Shown here: one piece after another, positions 17,630-25,712 of the stretch
How the letters are laid out: every line of letters begins with the position of its first letter
Numbering within the stretch: the first letter of the stretch is position 1
Assembly: GCF_000633935.1 (NCBI RefSeq)
Contig: NZ_KK214997.1
Coordinates: forward strand, 62,001-126,000
DNA: 64,000 nt
Direction of reading: 5' to 3'
DNA from: Ectothiorhodospira haloalkaliphila ATCC 51935
GTDB lineage: Bacteria; Pseudomonadota; Gammaproteobacteria; Ectothiorhodospirales; Ectothiorhodospiraceae
Notes under the pieces: generated by a model
Told to the model about the DNA's origin: nothing
Seen by the model: the letters and a program-made list of their open reading frames with translations, nothing else
Database searches by the model: none
Made by a program: the position numbers and the translations under genes

Positions 17630-18571
17630 ATGGCCAAGAATAGTGTAGGCATCATCGGCACCGGCAACGTAGGGGTTGCCGCCGCCTATTCCATTTTTCA
17701 ACGACAGATCGCCGGCAATCTGATCCTGGTGGACCGGGATCATCAGCGGGCCGAAGGCGAGGCCATGGACCTGATGCACGGCCAGTCCCTGGTGGGACGG
17801 GTCATGGTCCGGGCCGGCGACTATGCCGACCTGGCCGACTGTAGCGTGATCGTCATCACTGCCGGCGTCAACCAGAAACCCGGCGAGTCGCGCCTGGAAC
17901 TGCTCAACCGCAACGCCGCCGTGTTCCGCGAGATCGCCGGTCATCTTGACCGCCACGCGCCCGACGCCGTGCTGGTGATTGCCACCAATCCGGTGGACAT
18001 CCTCACCTACGCGATGCAGCGCCTCACACAACGACCGGCCCAACGCGTGATCGGTACCGGCACCATGCTGGACACCTCCAGGTTCCGCGCCGCACTGGGT
18101 GAATACTATGGCGTGAACCCCCGTTCGGTGCACGCCTACATCATGGGCGAGCACGGTGATTCCGAGGTTCCCATCTGGAGCAGCGCCAAGGTGGGCGGGC
18201 TTAACCTGTTCGAGCAGACGGTCAACGGGCGGCAGTTCGACGCCCAGGCCATGGAGAGATTATTTCAGCAGGTAAAGACTGCCGCCTTTGATATCATCTC
18301 GCGCAAGGGCTACACCAACACCGCCATTGGCCTGGTGATCGCCTATCTGGTGCGCGTGATCCTGGAAGATCAGAAGAGTGTTCTGGCGGTGAGCGTGGAC
18401 CCTCAGGGAGACTATGGCCTTGAGGATGTCTGCCTGAGCGTCCCCTGCATCGTCGGTCGGGATGGCATTGAGTCCCGTGTGGCGCCATTGATCAACGATG
18501 CGGAACTCAAGGGCATGCAGGCATCGGCGCAGGTCCTCAGAGACAGCCTCAAGGGCATGTCCATCGATTGA
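17630..18571 (+). CDS. ldh: L-lactate dehydrogenase (NAD-dependent)
   Basis: Interconverts pyruvate and L-lactate. The 313-residue protein has the Rossmann GIIGTGNVGVAAAY loop, DRDHQRAEGEAMDL, catalytic His175 in MGEHGDSEVPIWS, and LDTSRFR with the Asp/Arg pair. The specificity loop AGVNQKPGESR has Gln82 where malate dehydrogenases have Arg, pointing to lactate; the serine after GE and MGEHGDSE also follow LDH. AGGAGA precedes the ATG. It is monocistronic, with a likely terminator after it. The MDH alternative is less likely because of Gln82. Confidence 0.9.
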   Translation: MAKNSVGIIGTGNVGVAAAYSIFQRQIAGNLILVDRDHQRAEGEAMDLMHGQSLVGRVMVRAGDYADLADCSVIVITAGVNQKPGESRLELLNRNAAVFREIAGHLDRHAPDAVLVIATNPVDILTYAMQRLTQRPAQRVIGTGTMLDTSRFRAALGEYYGVNPRSVHAYIMGEHGDSEVPIWSSAKVGGLNLFEQTVNGRQFDAQAMERLFQQVKTAAFDIISRKGYTNTAIGLVIAYLVRVILEDQKSVLAVSVDPQGDYGLEDVCLSVPCIVGRDGIESRVAPLINDAELKGMQASAQVLRDSLKGMSID

Positions 18572-18603
18572 ACGACAAAGGCCCGACTGAACGGGTCCCG
18601 ACC

Positions 18604-18632
18604 CCCTTCTCCCCATCGGGCAGAAGGGTTTT
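18604..18632 (+). terminator. Probable intrinsic terminator of ldh
   Basis: CCCTTCT (18604-18610) pairs with AGAAGGG (18622-18628), followed by TTTT (18629-18632). It is 33 bp past the ldh stop. The 11-nt loop can also pair internally. Confidence 0.6.
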
Positions 18633-18662
18633 AATGGCTTGAAAGACCCAAGGAATCCTCAA

Positions 18663-19499
18663 ATGCACGCCGTGGCCGGTCCACGCGCCCGTGTGGGCGC
18701 CTTTATCGAATCCGACCGCATTCAGCGCTGGATCATCGCGCTGATCCTCATCAATGCAGCGGTGCTGGGTCTGGAGACCTCGCCGACCGTCATGGAGCAC
18801 ACGGTGGGGCCGTGGCTGCTGGTGGCAGACAAGGTCATTCTGGGCATCTTTGTGGTGGAAATCCTGCTCAAGCTCTTTGCCCAGGGCTGGGGCTTTTTCC
18901 GACGCCCCTGGAACGTGTTCGACTTCCTGGTGGTGGGCATCGCCCTCGTCCCGGCCTCCGGCCCCATGGCCGTGCTGCGGGTGCTGCGACTGTTGCGCCT
19001 GGTGTCCATGATGCCCAAGCTGCGCTTCATCGTGGAGGCCCTGCTCAAGGCCATCCCGGGGATCCTGTCCATCCTGGGCCTGCTGGTGCTGCTGTTCTAT
19101 GTGTTCGCGGTGATTGCCACCGGCCTGTTCGGCAAGAGCTTTCCGGAGTGGTTCGGCAGCCTGGGACAATCCATGTACACCCTCTTCCAGGTCATGACCC
19201 TGGAGAGCTGGTCCATGGGCATCGCCCGACCGGTGATGGAACAATACAACTGGGCCTGGGTGTTCTTCGTGCCCTTCATCCTGATTGCCACCTTCACCAT
19301 CCTTAACCTTTTCATCGCCATCATCGTCAACACCATGCAGTCGATGCAGGAGGATCAGCAGCAGTTCGAGCATGACACCATCGAGGAAGTGGTCCACGCC
19401 GAGAACACCCAGTTGCACGAAGACCTCAAGGCACTGCGCCAGGAAATCCGGGAGCTGCGCAAGGAGATCTCCAGCGACCGCCCATCCGGCTCAGGTTAG
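18663..19499 (+). CDS. Voltage-gated sodium channel, NaChBac/NavAb type
   Basis: A six-helix, single-repeat inner-membrane channel (278 residues) that would form a tetramer. S1-S4 lie at about 20-120, the voltage-sensor S4 carries Arg106, Arg109 and Arg112 at three-residue spacing, S5 is about 130-155, and the selectivity filter TLESWS (179-184) is the sodium-selective motif of bacterial Nav channels. S6 includes ILNLFIAIIVNTM. The cytoplasmic C-terminus (about 225-275) is a heptad-like coiled coil. ATG 18663 has AAGGA eight bases upstream; TTG 18639 is the alternative. Sodium entry for flagellar motility, chemotaxis or pH homeostasis is known for homologues in halo/alkaliphiles. Confidence 0.93.
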   Translation: MHAVAGPRARVGAFIESDRIQRWIIALILINAAVLGLETSPTVMEHTVGPWLLVADKVILGIFVVEILLKLFAQGWGFFRRPWNVFDFLVVGIALVPASGPMAVLRVLRLLRLVSMMPKLRFIVEALLKAIPGILSILGLLVLLFYVFAVIATGLFGKSFPEWFGSLGQSMYTLFQVMTLESWSMGIARPVMEQYNWAWVFFVPFILIATFTILNLFIAIIVNTMQSMQEDQQQFEHDTIEEVVHAENTQLHEDLKALRQEIRELRKEISSDRPSGSG

Positions 19500-19539
19500 C
19501 CCTCCACTTGATCACACATTCGTTGCGAAGGACTCCGGC

Positions 19540-19734
19540 ATGAGCGAAGACGACCCACAGACCGAAGCCCCGTCAAGGCCCTACACCGGCCCGGAGCGCC
19601 GCAAGGGCGAGCGCCGCAAGAGCCAGCACGACCGTCGGGAAATGTTCCGCTTCGAGCCGGAAAAGGACCCACGACGCTCTGGCAAGGACCGCCGCAAGGC
19701 CAATCAGGATATCTGGAAGCAACGGGACATTTGA
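19540..19734 (+). CDS. Small highly charged protein with repeated ERR/DRR motifs
   Basis: Unrecognised 64-residue protein. It starts at ATG 19540 with AAGGA eight bases upstream. The sequence is dominated by arginine, lysine and acidic residues: TGPERRKGERRKSQHDRRE, then DPRRSGKDRRK. Similar GPERR..DRR patterns occur as short tails or stand-alone small proteins in gammaproteobacteria (recollection, untested). No signal peptide or membrane helix. It follows the sodium channel by 40 bp and may be co-transcribed. Confidence 0.6.
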   Translation: MSEDDPQTEAPSRPYTGPERRKGERRKSQHDRREMFRFEPEKDPRRSGKDRRKANQDIWKQRDI

Positions 19735-19959
19735 TCCCTTTACGCGAACCGGGTTGAAATCCAAAGGGCCATGGTCTGAAATCATAGGCCCGATAGCGCG
19801 CGTCGGGCTCCGGGGTGGACGAAACACGGTATGATGACACCTCGGACCCTGGCCCCATGGAGAGCGTCTTTCAGGTCTCCATCCACCAGTCTCGGCATGC
19901 TCTTTGCCTCAAAAGACGGGTTCAAGGCTTTTTCACTTCACAACCCCGAGGTCTTCATC

Positions 19960-20478
19960 ATGATTTCCACTGCCATGGCCGAAAAGATCAGCAACCAGAT
20001 CAACCGCGAATTCTACTCGGCGTACCTGTACCTCGCCCTCTCCACCGAGGCCGACAACGCCAACCTGCGCGGCGCCGCCGAGTGGTTCATGGCGAAATAC
20101 CACGAGGAGTCTGCACACGGATTGAAGATGGTGCGCTACCTGCTCGACCAGGGCGCCGAAGTCACCCACGGCGCGATCACCGCACCACCTTCCCAGACGG
20201 GCTCGCTGCTGGCCATGTTCGAGCGCACCCTGGAGCACGAACAGCAGGTCACCGCGGCCATCCACGACATCGTCGACCAGGCGCTCAGCGAAAAGGACCA
20301 TGCCACCAACATCTTCATGCACTGGTTCGTCACCGAGCAGATCGAAGAGGAAGCCACCGTCAGCGACATCCTTGGTCGACTGCGCCTGTTCGGTGACCGC
20401 AGCGAAGGGCTGCTGATGATCGACAACGAGCTGGCCGCCGCCGCAAAGAGTATGGGACAGGGAGAGTCGGTCGCCTGA
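19960..20478 (+). CDS. ftnA: Non-haem ferritin (FtnA type)
   Basis: A 172-residue four-helix iron-storage protein forming a 24-mer. Ferroxidase residues align with E. coli FtnA numbering: Glu17, Glu50, His53, Glu94 and Gln127, and the third-site residues Glu49, Glu126 and Glu130 are also present. It lacks the haem-binding methionine layout of bacterioferritin. ATG 19960 with GAGG upstream is preferred to the longer frame at 19831, which is not ferritin-like. A 225-bp leader precedes it and no Fur box was evident there. Confidence 0.94.
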   Translation: MISTAMAEKISNQINREFYSAYLYLALSTEADNANLRGAAEWFMAKYHEESAHGLKMVRYLLDQGAEVTHGAITAPPSQTGSLLAMFERTLEHEQQVTAAIHDIVDQALSEKDHATNIFMHWFVTEQIEEEATVSDILGRLRLFGDRSEGLLMIDNELAAAAKSMGQGESVA

Positions 20479-20554
20479 CCGGTTCTTCACCTGCTGGCTT
20501 CATGGTCAGGATGACCGACATCCACCACAATCCGGCCGCGCGAAAAGCTCCCTG

Positions 20555-20638
20555 ATGTCAAAAAAGAAGAAGGACAAATGTTGCAAGAAATACAAAGAGG
20601 GCAAGCGCTGTAAGGATTGCCCCAAGCGCAAGGACTGA
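20555..20638 (+). CDS. 27-residue lysine/cysteine-rich mini-protein
   Basis: ATG 20555 to TGA 20638 encodes a 27-residue peptide beginning MSKKKKDKCCKKYKEG and ending RCKDCPKRKD. Four cysteines (9, 10, 19, 22) in a CC-x8-C-x2-C pattern among 12 lysines suggest metal binding. I recall similar small CCKKY...CP-type proteins in other gammaproteobacteria, but this was not checked. The ribosome site is weak. It lies 76 bp after ftnA on the same strand. Confidence 0.5.
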   Translation: MSKKKKDKCCKKYKEGKRCKDCPKRKD

Positions 20639-20696
20639 TGTGCCGGCACTCGGGCGTCAGTCGGCCCGATGGTTTGCCAACGACACTCACTGCCCC

Positions 20697-21050
20697 TCAC
20701 ACCACACACGTGGCCCCGGGCCTCTCGGCCATGGTGGTCAGGCGTTCATGGTCGCGAACGAAGGGCTCGGTGGGGGCAATCTCCCGGGCGGTGCGTTCAA
20801 GGATGTCGCGCACCCAGACAGGGAGGTCGGGATTGATCCGGTAAAAGATCCACTGGCCACGTCGATGATCGGCGACGATGCCGCTCTCGCGCAGCAGGGC
20901 CAGGTGGCGGGATACCTTGGGCTGGGGCATCTGAATGGCGTGGGTGAGCTCGCACACACAAAGCTCACCCTCCTGACAGAGCAGGGTGAGGCATCGCAGG
21001 CGTGTGGAATCGGACAGGGCCTTGAAAACGGTTTCCGGTAACTTGTTCAT
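20697..21050 (-). CDS. ArsR-family metalloregulator
   Basis: A 117-residue winged-helix repressor. ALSDSTRLRCLTLLCQEGEL leads into the ELCVCEL metal-site motif of arsenic-type ArsR proteins; the recognition helix is QPKVSRHLALLRESGIV and the wing is RRGQWIFYRIN. Another cysteine lies near the C-terminus (GATCVV). ArsR/SmtB proteins release operators on binding metal(loid) ions; the CVC motif favours As(III)/Sb(III). No arsenic-resistance gene is nearby; it follows a DCC-family gene by 5 bp on the same strand. Confidence 0.9.
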   Translation of the reverse strand: MNKLPETVFKALSDSTRLRCLTLLCQEGELCVCELTHAIQMPQPKVSRHLALLRESGIVADHRRGQWIFYRINPDLPVWVRDILERTAREIAPTEPFVRDHERLTTMAERPGATCVV

Positions 21051-21055
21051 GGAAA

Positions 21056-21487
21056 TCAGGAGTCCTTGGGCAACTCACAGGTCGCGGGTTGCCGACGGCG
21101 GTAGCGGGCGAAGATGCCGTAACCAAAATCCATCACCGGCAACACGCCCGGGATCGCCGATACCACCCTGGCCAGCCAGCGATAACCTGGCAGGGCGCTC
21201 CAGACGGTGACAAAGGCATAGGCACCGGTGGTCAGCCGACCCTCGGCATCGCAGGCATGCATCCGCTTCATGGCTTGCTCCCAGGTCACTCCCAGGCGAT
21301 CGAGCTGCTCGGGATGACTGTGCAGATCAAGCCAGTTGACCCGTCCGGCCTTGTCCAGGCGCCGATAGTGGCCGATCTCGCGGCGGCACAGGGGGCAGCC
21401 ACCATCGTAGAAGACCATGGGTCTGCCATCGAAGCCATCGTCTTGCGACGGACTGGAAGAGACGGAACTGTTTTCGGCGGTATTCAT
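21056..21487 (-). CDS. DCC-family thiol-disulfide oxidoreductase-like protein (DUF393)
   Basis: A 143-residue protein with the DUF393 signature FYDGGCPLCRREI (CxxC in a thioredoxin-like setting), followed by LDLHSHPEQLDRLGV and MHACDAEGRLTTGAYAF, and a C-terminal RYRRR segment. The CPLC dithiol implies redox chemistry; the physiological partner is unknown. ATG 21487 has GAGG about ten bases upstream. It begins 11 bp after the ubiG stop and ends 5 bp before the ArsR gene. Confidence 0.88.
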   Translation of the reverse strand: MNTAENSSVSSSPSQDDGFDGRPMVFYDGGCPLCRREIGHYRRLDKAGRVNWLDLHSHPEQLDRLGVTWEQAMKRMHACDAEGRLTTGAYAFVTVWSALPGYRWLARVVSAIPGVLPVMDFGYGIFARYRRRQPATCELPKDS

Positions 21488-21498
21488 GGGATTTGCCC

Positions 21499-22260
21499 TC
21501 AAGATAGGCGGGGGCCGGGCTTGTGCGTCATGAGCATGTAGTTCACACCCATGTACCCGGCCAGACTCATGCGACGGTTGAACGGATTGACCCGCACCCC
21601 CGTGCGTTCGATCACCTCCAGACCATCCGGCGTGAGCAGGGCCTCGAGTTCACCCGGCGTGGGGAAGCGCTTCCACTGATGAGTCCCCCGGGGTAACCAG
21701 CGCAGGATGTACTCCGCACCGACGATGGCGGCGACAAAGGAAGCCGCCGTGCGGTTAATGGTGGCAATGAAGCCATAGCCCCCGGGGCGCAGCAGGCGGT
21801 TGCAGGCCTGCATGAAGCCAGGCAGATCCGCCACATGCTCGACCACCTCCATGTTGAGCACCACGTCGTATTGGGTGTCTCGGTCCGCCAGCGTCTCCAC
21901 GGAGACCTCTTCATAGGTGACCGGCAAACCGGAGTGTTCCCCGTGCATCCGCGCCACGACGATATTGCGGCCGGTTACATCCACGCCGTGCACATGGGCA
22001 CCCAGCCTCGCCATGGACTCACTGAGAATCCCGCCTCCGCAGCCGATATCCAGCATGGTGAGACCGTCCAGTGGGCGCTCGGCATTCGGGTCGCGTCCCA
22101 GATACTGGCAAAGCCGCTCCAGGATGTAGCGGGTGCGTACCCGATTCAGGGTGTGCAGGGCCCAGAAAGGCCCCTGATCGTCCCACCACAGATCGGCCAG
22201 AGCAGTGTAGCGGGCCACCTCATCCGGGTCGATGGAAGACTCCTGGGTCGGGGTCGTCAT
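21499..22260 (-). CDS. ubiG: Ubiquinone biosynthesis O-methyltransferase
   Basis: SAM-dependent enzyme doing both O-methylations in ubiquinone synthesis. The 253-residue protein shows the UbiG start DPDEVARYTALADLWWD, RTRYILERL, motif I LDIGCGGGILSE, GVDVTGRNIVVA, NMEVVEHVADLPGF and the C-terminal WLPRGTHQWKRFPTPGEL. The start codon shares one base with the garR stop, so the genes are coupled. The usual downstream gph phosphatase is replaced by the DCC-family gene. Confidence 0.95.
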   Translation of the reverse strand: MTTPTQESSIDPDEVARYTALADLWWDDQGPFWALHTLNRVRTRYILERLCQYLGRDPNAERPLDGLTMLDIGCGGGILSESMARLGAHVHGVDVTGRNIVVARMHGEHSGLPVTYEEVSVETLADRDTQYDVVLNMEVVEHVADLPGFMQACNRLLRPGGYGFIATINRTAASFVAAIVGAEYILRWLPRGTHQWKRFPTPGELEALLTPDGLEVIERTGVRVNPFNRRMSLAGYMGVNYMLMTHKPGPRLS

Positions 22261-23159
22261 CAGTGATCTCCTGCCTCTTTGGGTGGTGGCGTCAAGCGGC
22301 GCAATACCTCGGCAATCACCGCGGAATCATCTTCACCATATCCCTGCCCCACGGCTGCGTTGATCCACTGGGCCGCCTGGGCCGTACCCGGCAGCGGCAA
22401 ACCCAGGTCGGCGGCGGTCTGCAGCACGATCCCCATATCCTTGGCGTGCAGCCGGGTCTTGAAACCGGGCGGGTAGGAGCGATTGATCATGCGCTGGCCA
22501 TGCACCTCCAGTACCCTGGAGTAACCCAATCCACCCAGCAGGGCCTCGCGCATGGCCTTCGGGTCCACGCCCGCGGCCTCGGCCAGGCGGATGGCCTCGG
22601 AGACGGCGGTCATGGTCTGGGCCACAATCAACTGATTGCAGGCCTTGGTGATCTGACCGGCCCCGTGGTCGCCCACATGGGTGATGCACTTGCCCACCAC
22701 CTCGAGCACCGGACGCACCCGTTCCAGCACGTCGACCTTGCCGCCCACCATGATGGTCAGGCTGCCCTCCTTCGCTCCCTGCTGACCTCCCGAGACCGGT
22801 GCATCCAGCATGTCCACGTCCCGATCGGCCAGGGCCGTGGCCAGTTTGCGGGTGGCCGTGGGGGAGATGGTGCTGTGATCCACCACTACCAGGCCCGGCT
22901 GGGCACCTTCGATCACGCCGTTATTGCCCACGAGCACCTGCTCCACATCGCGGGTATCGGAGACGTTGGTCAGCACCACGTCCACCTGGCGGGCCAGCTT
23001 GGCCGGACTCGTGTCCACCTGAGCACCCGCGTCCTTGAAGGCCTCCGTGGCCTCGGGACGTCGCGCCCATACATGAACTTCATGGCCGGCCTTGAGCAGA
23101 TTCAGGGCCATGGGGCCACCCATGATGCCCAAACCGATACAACCCACCTTCAACGTCAT
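22260..23159 (-). CDS. garR: 2-hydroxy-3-oxopropionate reductase / 3-hydroxyisobutyrate dehydrogenase family
   Basis: NAD(P)-dependent beta-hydroxyacid dehydrogenase of 299 residues. Visible: N-terminal VGCIGLGIMGGPMALNLL (cofactor loop), DAPVSGGQQGAKEGSLTIMV substrate motif, and GAGQITKACNQLIVAQ with the catalytic lysine. Length and the IMGGPMA form match tartronate semialdehyde reductase (GarR/GlxR), but 3-hydroxyisobutyrate dehydrogenase cannot be excluded. ATG 23159 has GGAG six bases upstream. A link with glyoxylate metabolism (aceA) through tartronate semialdehyde is possible; no glyoxylate carboligase is visible. Confidence 0.84.
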   Translation of the reverse strand: MTLKVGCIGLGIMGGPMALNLLKAGHEVHVWARRPEATEAFKDAGAQVDTSPAKLARQVDVVLTNVSDTRDVEQVLVGNNGVIEGAQPGLVVVDHSTISPTATRKLATALADRDVDMLDAPVSGGQQGAKEGSLTIMVGGKVDVLERVRPVLEVVGKCITHVGDHGAGQITKACNQLIVAQTMTAVSEAIRLAEAAGVDPKAMREALLGGLGYSRVLEVHGQRMINRSYPPGFKTRLHAKDMGIVLQTAADLGLPLPGTAQAAQWINAAVGQGYGEDDSAVIAEVLRRLTPPPKEAGDH

Positions 23160-23226
23160 CATCGACTCCAGCAATTCATTGAATGAGATCCCATTCCGCC
23201 CGGCCAGGTTCAACCCGCGCAGGGGC

Positions 23227-24006
23227 TCAGCACATCAAACGACGCCGCAGCAGCCACGTGGACAGGCTCAACGCCACCAAACCGTAAGCGGCCACCACAC
23301 TCAGATGCAGCAGCACATTCACCGGCCATTCGCCGATCATCAGCGGCCGAATCACCTCCACCACATGCACCAGCGGCAGCAGATGGGCCAGGATCACGAT
23401 CACGTCCGGCAACTGATCCAGCGGAAAAAACACCCCCGATAGCAGCAACATGGGCGTGATCGCCAGGGTGAAGTAGTACAGGAAGAAATCATAACTGCGT
23501 GATAGGGCCGTGACGATCATGGCGCAGGCCGCAAAGGCAAACCCTGCCAGCAGGATCACCGGCAGCGCCAGCAGTGCCCGCAGGTCGCTGACCAGCCCCA
23601 GCAGAGCCGCCACCACCAGGATGGCCGTGGCGCTCATCAGGGCCTTGGTGGCTGCCCACATGATCTCCCCCAGGACAATGTCATCCAGGTTCAATGGCGC
23701 ACCCAGCAGCCCGTCCCAGGTCTTTTGTTCGGACATGCGCGTGTACGCGGAATACATGCCCTCGAAACTGGCCGTGTACATGGCGCTGGAACAGATGATG
23801 CCCGAGGCCAGGAAGACCATGTAGGGCAGGTCACCCAGGTCTCCCACCAATTGGCCGAATCCATAGCCGAAGGCCAGCAGATACAGCACTGGCTCACCGA
23901 AGTTGCCCAGCACGGACGGCACCATGATCTTGCGCCACACCAGAAGATTGCGGCGCCACACGGGAATGAACCGCAGACTCAGCTGCGGCATCAGGGAGGT
24001 CATCAT
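23227..24006 (-). CDS. ABC-2 type transporter permease (NodJ family)
   Basis: A 259-residue inner-membrane permease with about six hydrophobic helices. The N-terminal FIPVWRRNLLVWRKIMVPSV, GNFGEPVLYLLAFGYGFG and TRMSEQKTWDGLLGAPL segments are characteristic of NodJ-type ABC-2 exporters. It begins 3 bp after the ATPase gene and works with it. NodIJ in rhizobia export lipo-oligosaccharides, but outside rhizobia the substrate is unknown, so no nodulation role is implied. Confidence 0.88.
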   Translation of the reverse strand: MMTSLMPQLSLRFIPVWRRNLLVWRKIMVPSVLGNFGEPVLYLLAFGYGFGQLVGDLGDLPYMVFLASGIICSSAMYTASFEGMYSAYTRMSEQKTWDGLLGAPLNLDDIVLGEIMWAATKALMSATAILVVAALLGLVSDLRALLALPVILLAGFAFAACAMIVTALSRSYDFFLYYFTLAITPMLLLSGVFFPLDQLPDVIVILAHLLPLVHVVEVIRPLMIGEWPVNVLLHLSVVAAYGLVALSLSTWLLRRRLMC

Positions 24007-24009
24007 GGT

Positions 24010-24972
24010 TCAGTCCCTCAACTCGTGTCCGGTGAGTTTCATGAAGACATCTTCCAGATTGGCCGGACGATGCAGGTAGCGCAGCCCGGCCCGCTCCAGG
24101 CGCTCCAGCACGGGGGCCGCCTCACGGCAGTACAGCAGGGCCATATCCCCCACCCGGTGGGCCCGCGCTGGCAGGTCGTCCGTCTGACCGTCCAGCCAGC
24201 GCATGGCCGCGTTGCCATTGATCTCCAGCACATGGGGATCAATATGCTCGGCAATCAGGGCATTGGGGCTGTCCTGGGCAACGATCCGCCCCCGGTCCAT
24301 GATGGCCAGCCGATCACAAAGACGTTCCGCCTCCTCCATGTAATGGGTGGTGAGGATCAGCGTTGTACCCTGCTGCTTGAGGCCTCGCAGGCACTGCCAG
24401 ATATGATGGCGCGCCTGGGGATCCAGCCCGGTGGTGGGCTCATCCAGCACCACCAGTTCCGGGCGATTGATCAGCGCCCGCGCCAGAGTGAGGCGGCGCT
24501 TCATCCCTCCGGAGAGGGAATCAATGCCCATGTTTTCCCGTTGCCCCAGGTTGGCAAAGGCAATGAGTTCGTCCACGCGACGGCGACGCGCATCGCCCTT
24601 GAGGCCGAAGTATCCGGCATAGGTCGTCAGGTTCTCCCGTACGGTGAAATCCGGATCGAGATTATCGAACTGAGGCACGATACCCAGCCGTACTCGAGCC
24701 TCACGCGCCCTGGCGGGAATGGGCTCGCCCAGCACATGCAAGGTGCCGCCGTCAGGAGGGGTCAGCCCCAGCATCATGCGCAGGGTGGTGGTCTTGCCTG
24801 CCCCGTTGGGCCCGAGCAACCCGAAACATTCCCCCGGGCGTACCTCCAGATCAATGTGATCCACCACCGTCTGGCCGTCGTAGCGCTTGAGCAGCCGGCA
24901 GGCCCGCGCAATGTGCGGTCCATCCGCAGTCTGCGCAGTGGTGAAATCGTCGGTTAAAGCAACTGTATCCAT
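24010..24972 (-). CDS. ABC transporter ATP-binding protein (NodI family)
   Basis: ATPase partner of the adjacent NodJ-like permease, about 320 residues. Walker A GLLGPNGAGKTTTLRMM, Q-loop region RLGIVPQFDNLD, signature LSGGMKRRLTLARALI, Walker B LVVLDEPTTGLDPQ and the H-loop LILTTHYMEEAE are all intact. A C-terminal extension of about 90 residues follows, typical for NodI and daunorubicin-exporter-type ATPases. ATG 24972 with AAGGGA upstream is preferred over 24999. It heads the minus-strand series ending in the ArsR gene. Confidence 0.92.
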   Translation of the reverse strand: MDTVALTDDFTTAQTADGPHIARACRLLKRYDGQTVVDHIDLEVRPGECFGLLGPNGAGKTTTLRMMLGLTPPDGGTLHVLGEPIPARAREARVRLGIVPQFDNLDPDFTVRENLTTYAGYFGLKGDARRRRVDELIAFANLGQRENMGIDSLSGGMKRRLTLARALINRPELVVLDEPTTGLDPQARHHIWQCLRGLKQQGTTLILTTHYMEEAERLCDRLAIMDRGRIVAQDSPNALIAEHIDPHVLEINGNAAMRWLDGQTDDLPARAHRVGDMALLYCREAAPVLERLERAGLRYLHRPANLEDVFMKLTGHELRD

Positions 24973-25080
24973 GCAACGTCCCTTGAGTTGACCGATCATG
25001 TTACTAAGTGGCGGGCCGGCGACGCCAGCAACCCGACCTTTTGCCGGGTGTTGCCCCTTGCCAAACGCGCCGCCTTGAAA

Positions 25081-25100
25081 TACTGTCTATAGATATAGAA
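25081..25100. promoter_or_regulatory. LexA operator (SOS box) of lexA
   Basis: TACTGTCTATAGATATAGAA matches the E. coli SOS consensus TACTGTATATATATACAGTA at 16 of 20 positions, with CTGT intact and ATAG for ACAG. It lies 13 bp before the lexA start codon, supporting autoregulation and damage control of lexA-imuA. Confidence 0.8.
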
Positions 25101-25112
25101 GCGAGGACCGGT

Positions 25113-25712
25113 ATGGAAAAGCTCACCCCCAGGCAGGCGGAAATCCTGGCATTCATCCGCGACTACATGCAGACCAGCGGCATGCCGCCCACCCGGGAGG
25201 ACATCATGCGTGCCTTTGGTTTCAAGTCCCCCAACGCGGCGGAGTGCCATCTGCGCACCCTGGCCCGCAAGGGCGCCATCGATATCCTGGCGGGCACTTC
25301 CCGCGGGATTCGTCTGCGCGAACCCCTGGGGCTGCCCCTGGTGGGCCGGGTGGCCGCCGGGGCACCCGTCCTGGCCGAGGAGCATATTGAAGATCACTAC
25401 CGGCTGGACCCACGCCTGTTCAATCCCCGGCCGGATTACCTGCTGCGGGTGCAGGGGCTCAGCATGATCGGTGCAGGCATCATGGACGGAGATCTGCTGG
25501 CCGTCCATCGCACCCCCGAGGTGCGTAACGGCCAGATCGCCGTGTTCCGCCTGGAGGACGAGGTCACCGTGAAGCGTTTCCAGCAGGAGGGGCACACGGT
25601 CCGGCTGTTGCCGGAAAACCCGGACTTTGAACCCATTGTCGTGGATTTGCGCCAGGAGGCACTGAACGTGGAGGGCGTCAGCGTCGGCATCATCCGTAAT
25701 CAGGATGCCTGA
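25113..25712 (+). CDS. lexA: SOS response repressor LexA
   Basis: Represses SOS genes and self-cleaves with RecA filaments. It has 199 residues. The N-terminal winged helix starts [19 protein letters not shown] with [18 protein letters not shown]. The cleavage site is Ala82-Gly83 ([12 protein letters not shown]), and the catalytic dyad is Ser117 in [16 protein letters not shown] and Lys154 in EVTVKRF. ATG 25113 has GAGG upstream; the longer frame to 25008 would run over the operator. It overlaps imuA by 8 bp, so both are probably SOS-induced together. Confidence 0.97.
   Translation: MEKLTPRQAEILAFIRDYMQTSGMPPTREDIMRAFGFKSPNAAECHLRTLARKGAIDILAGTSRGIRLREPLGLPLVGRVAAGAPVLAEEHIEDHYRLDPRLFNPRPDYLLRVQGLSMIGAGIMDGDLLAVHRTPEVRNGQIAVFRLEDEVTVKRFQQEGHTVRLLPENPDFEPIVVDLRQEALNVEGVSVGIIRNQDA

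Noticed and set aside
22071-23186. 371-codon plus-strand frame
   Set aside because: Antisense to garR and ubiG, which have clear motifs; no conserved features.
23227-24972. Nodulation factor export
   Set aside because: NodIJ-type ABC exporters occur in many non-rhizobia; no nod genes or symbiosis context here.
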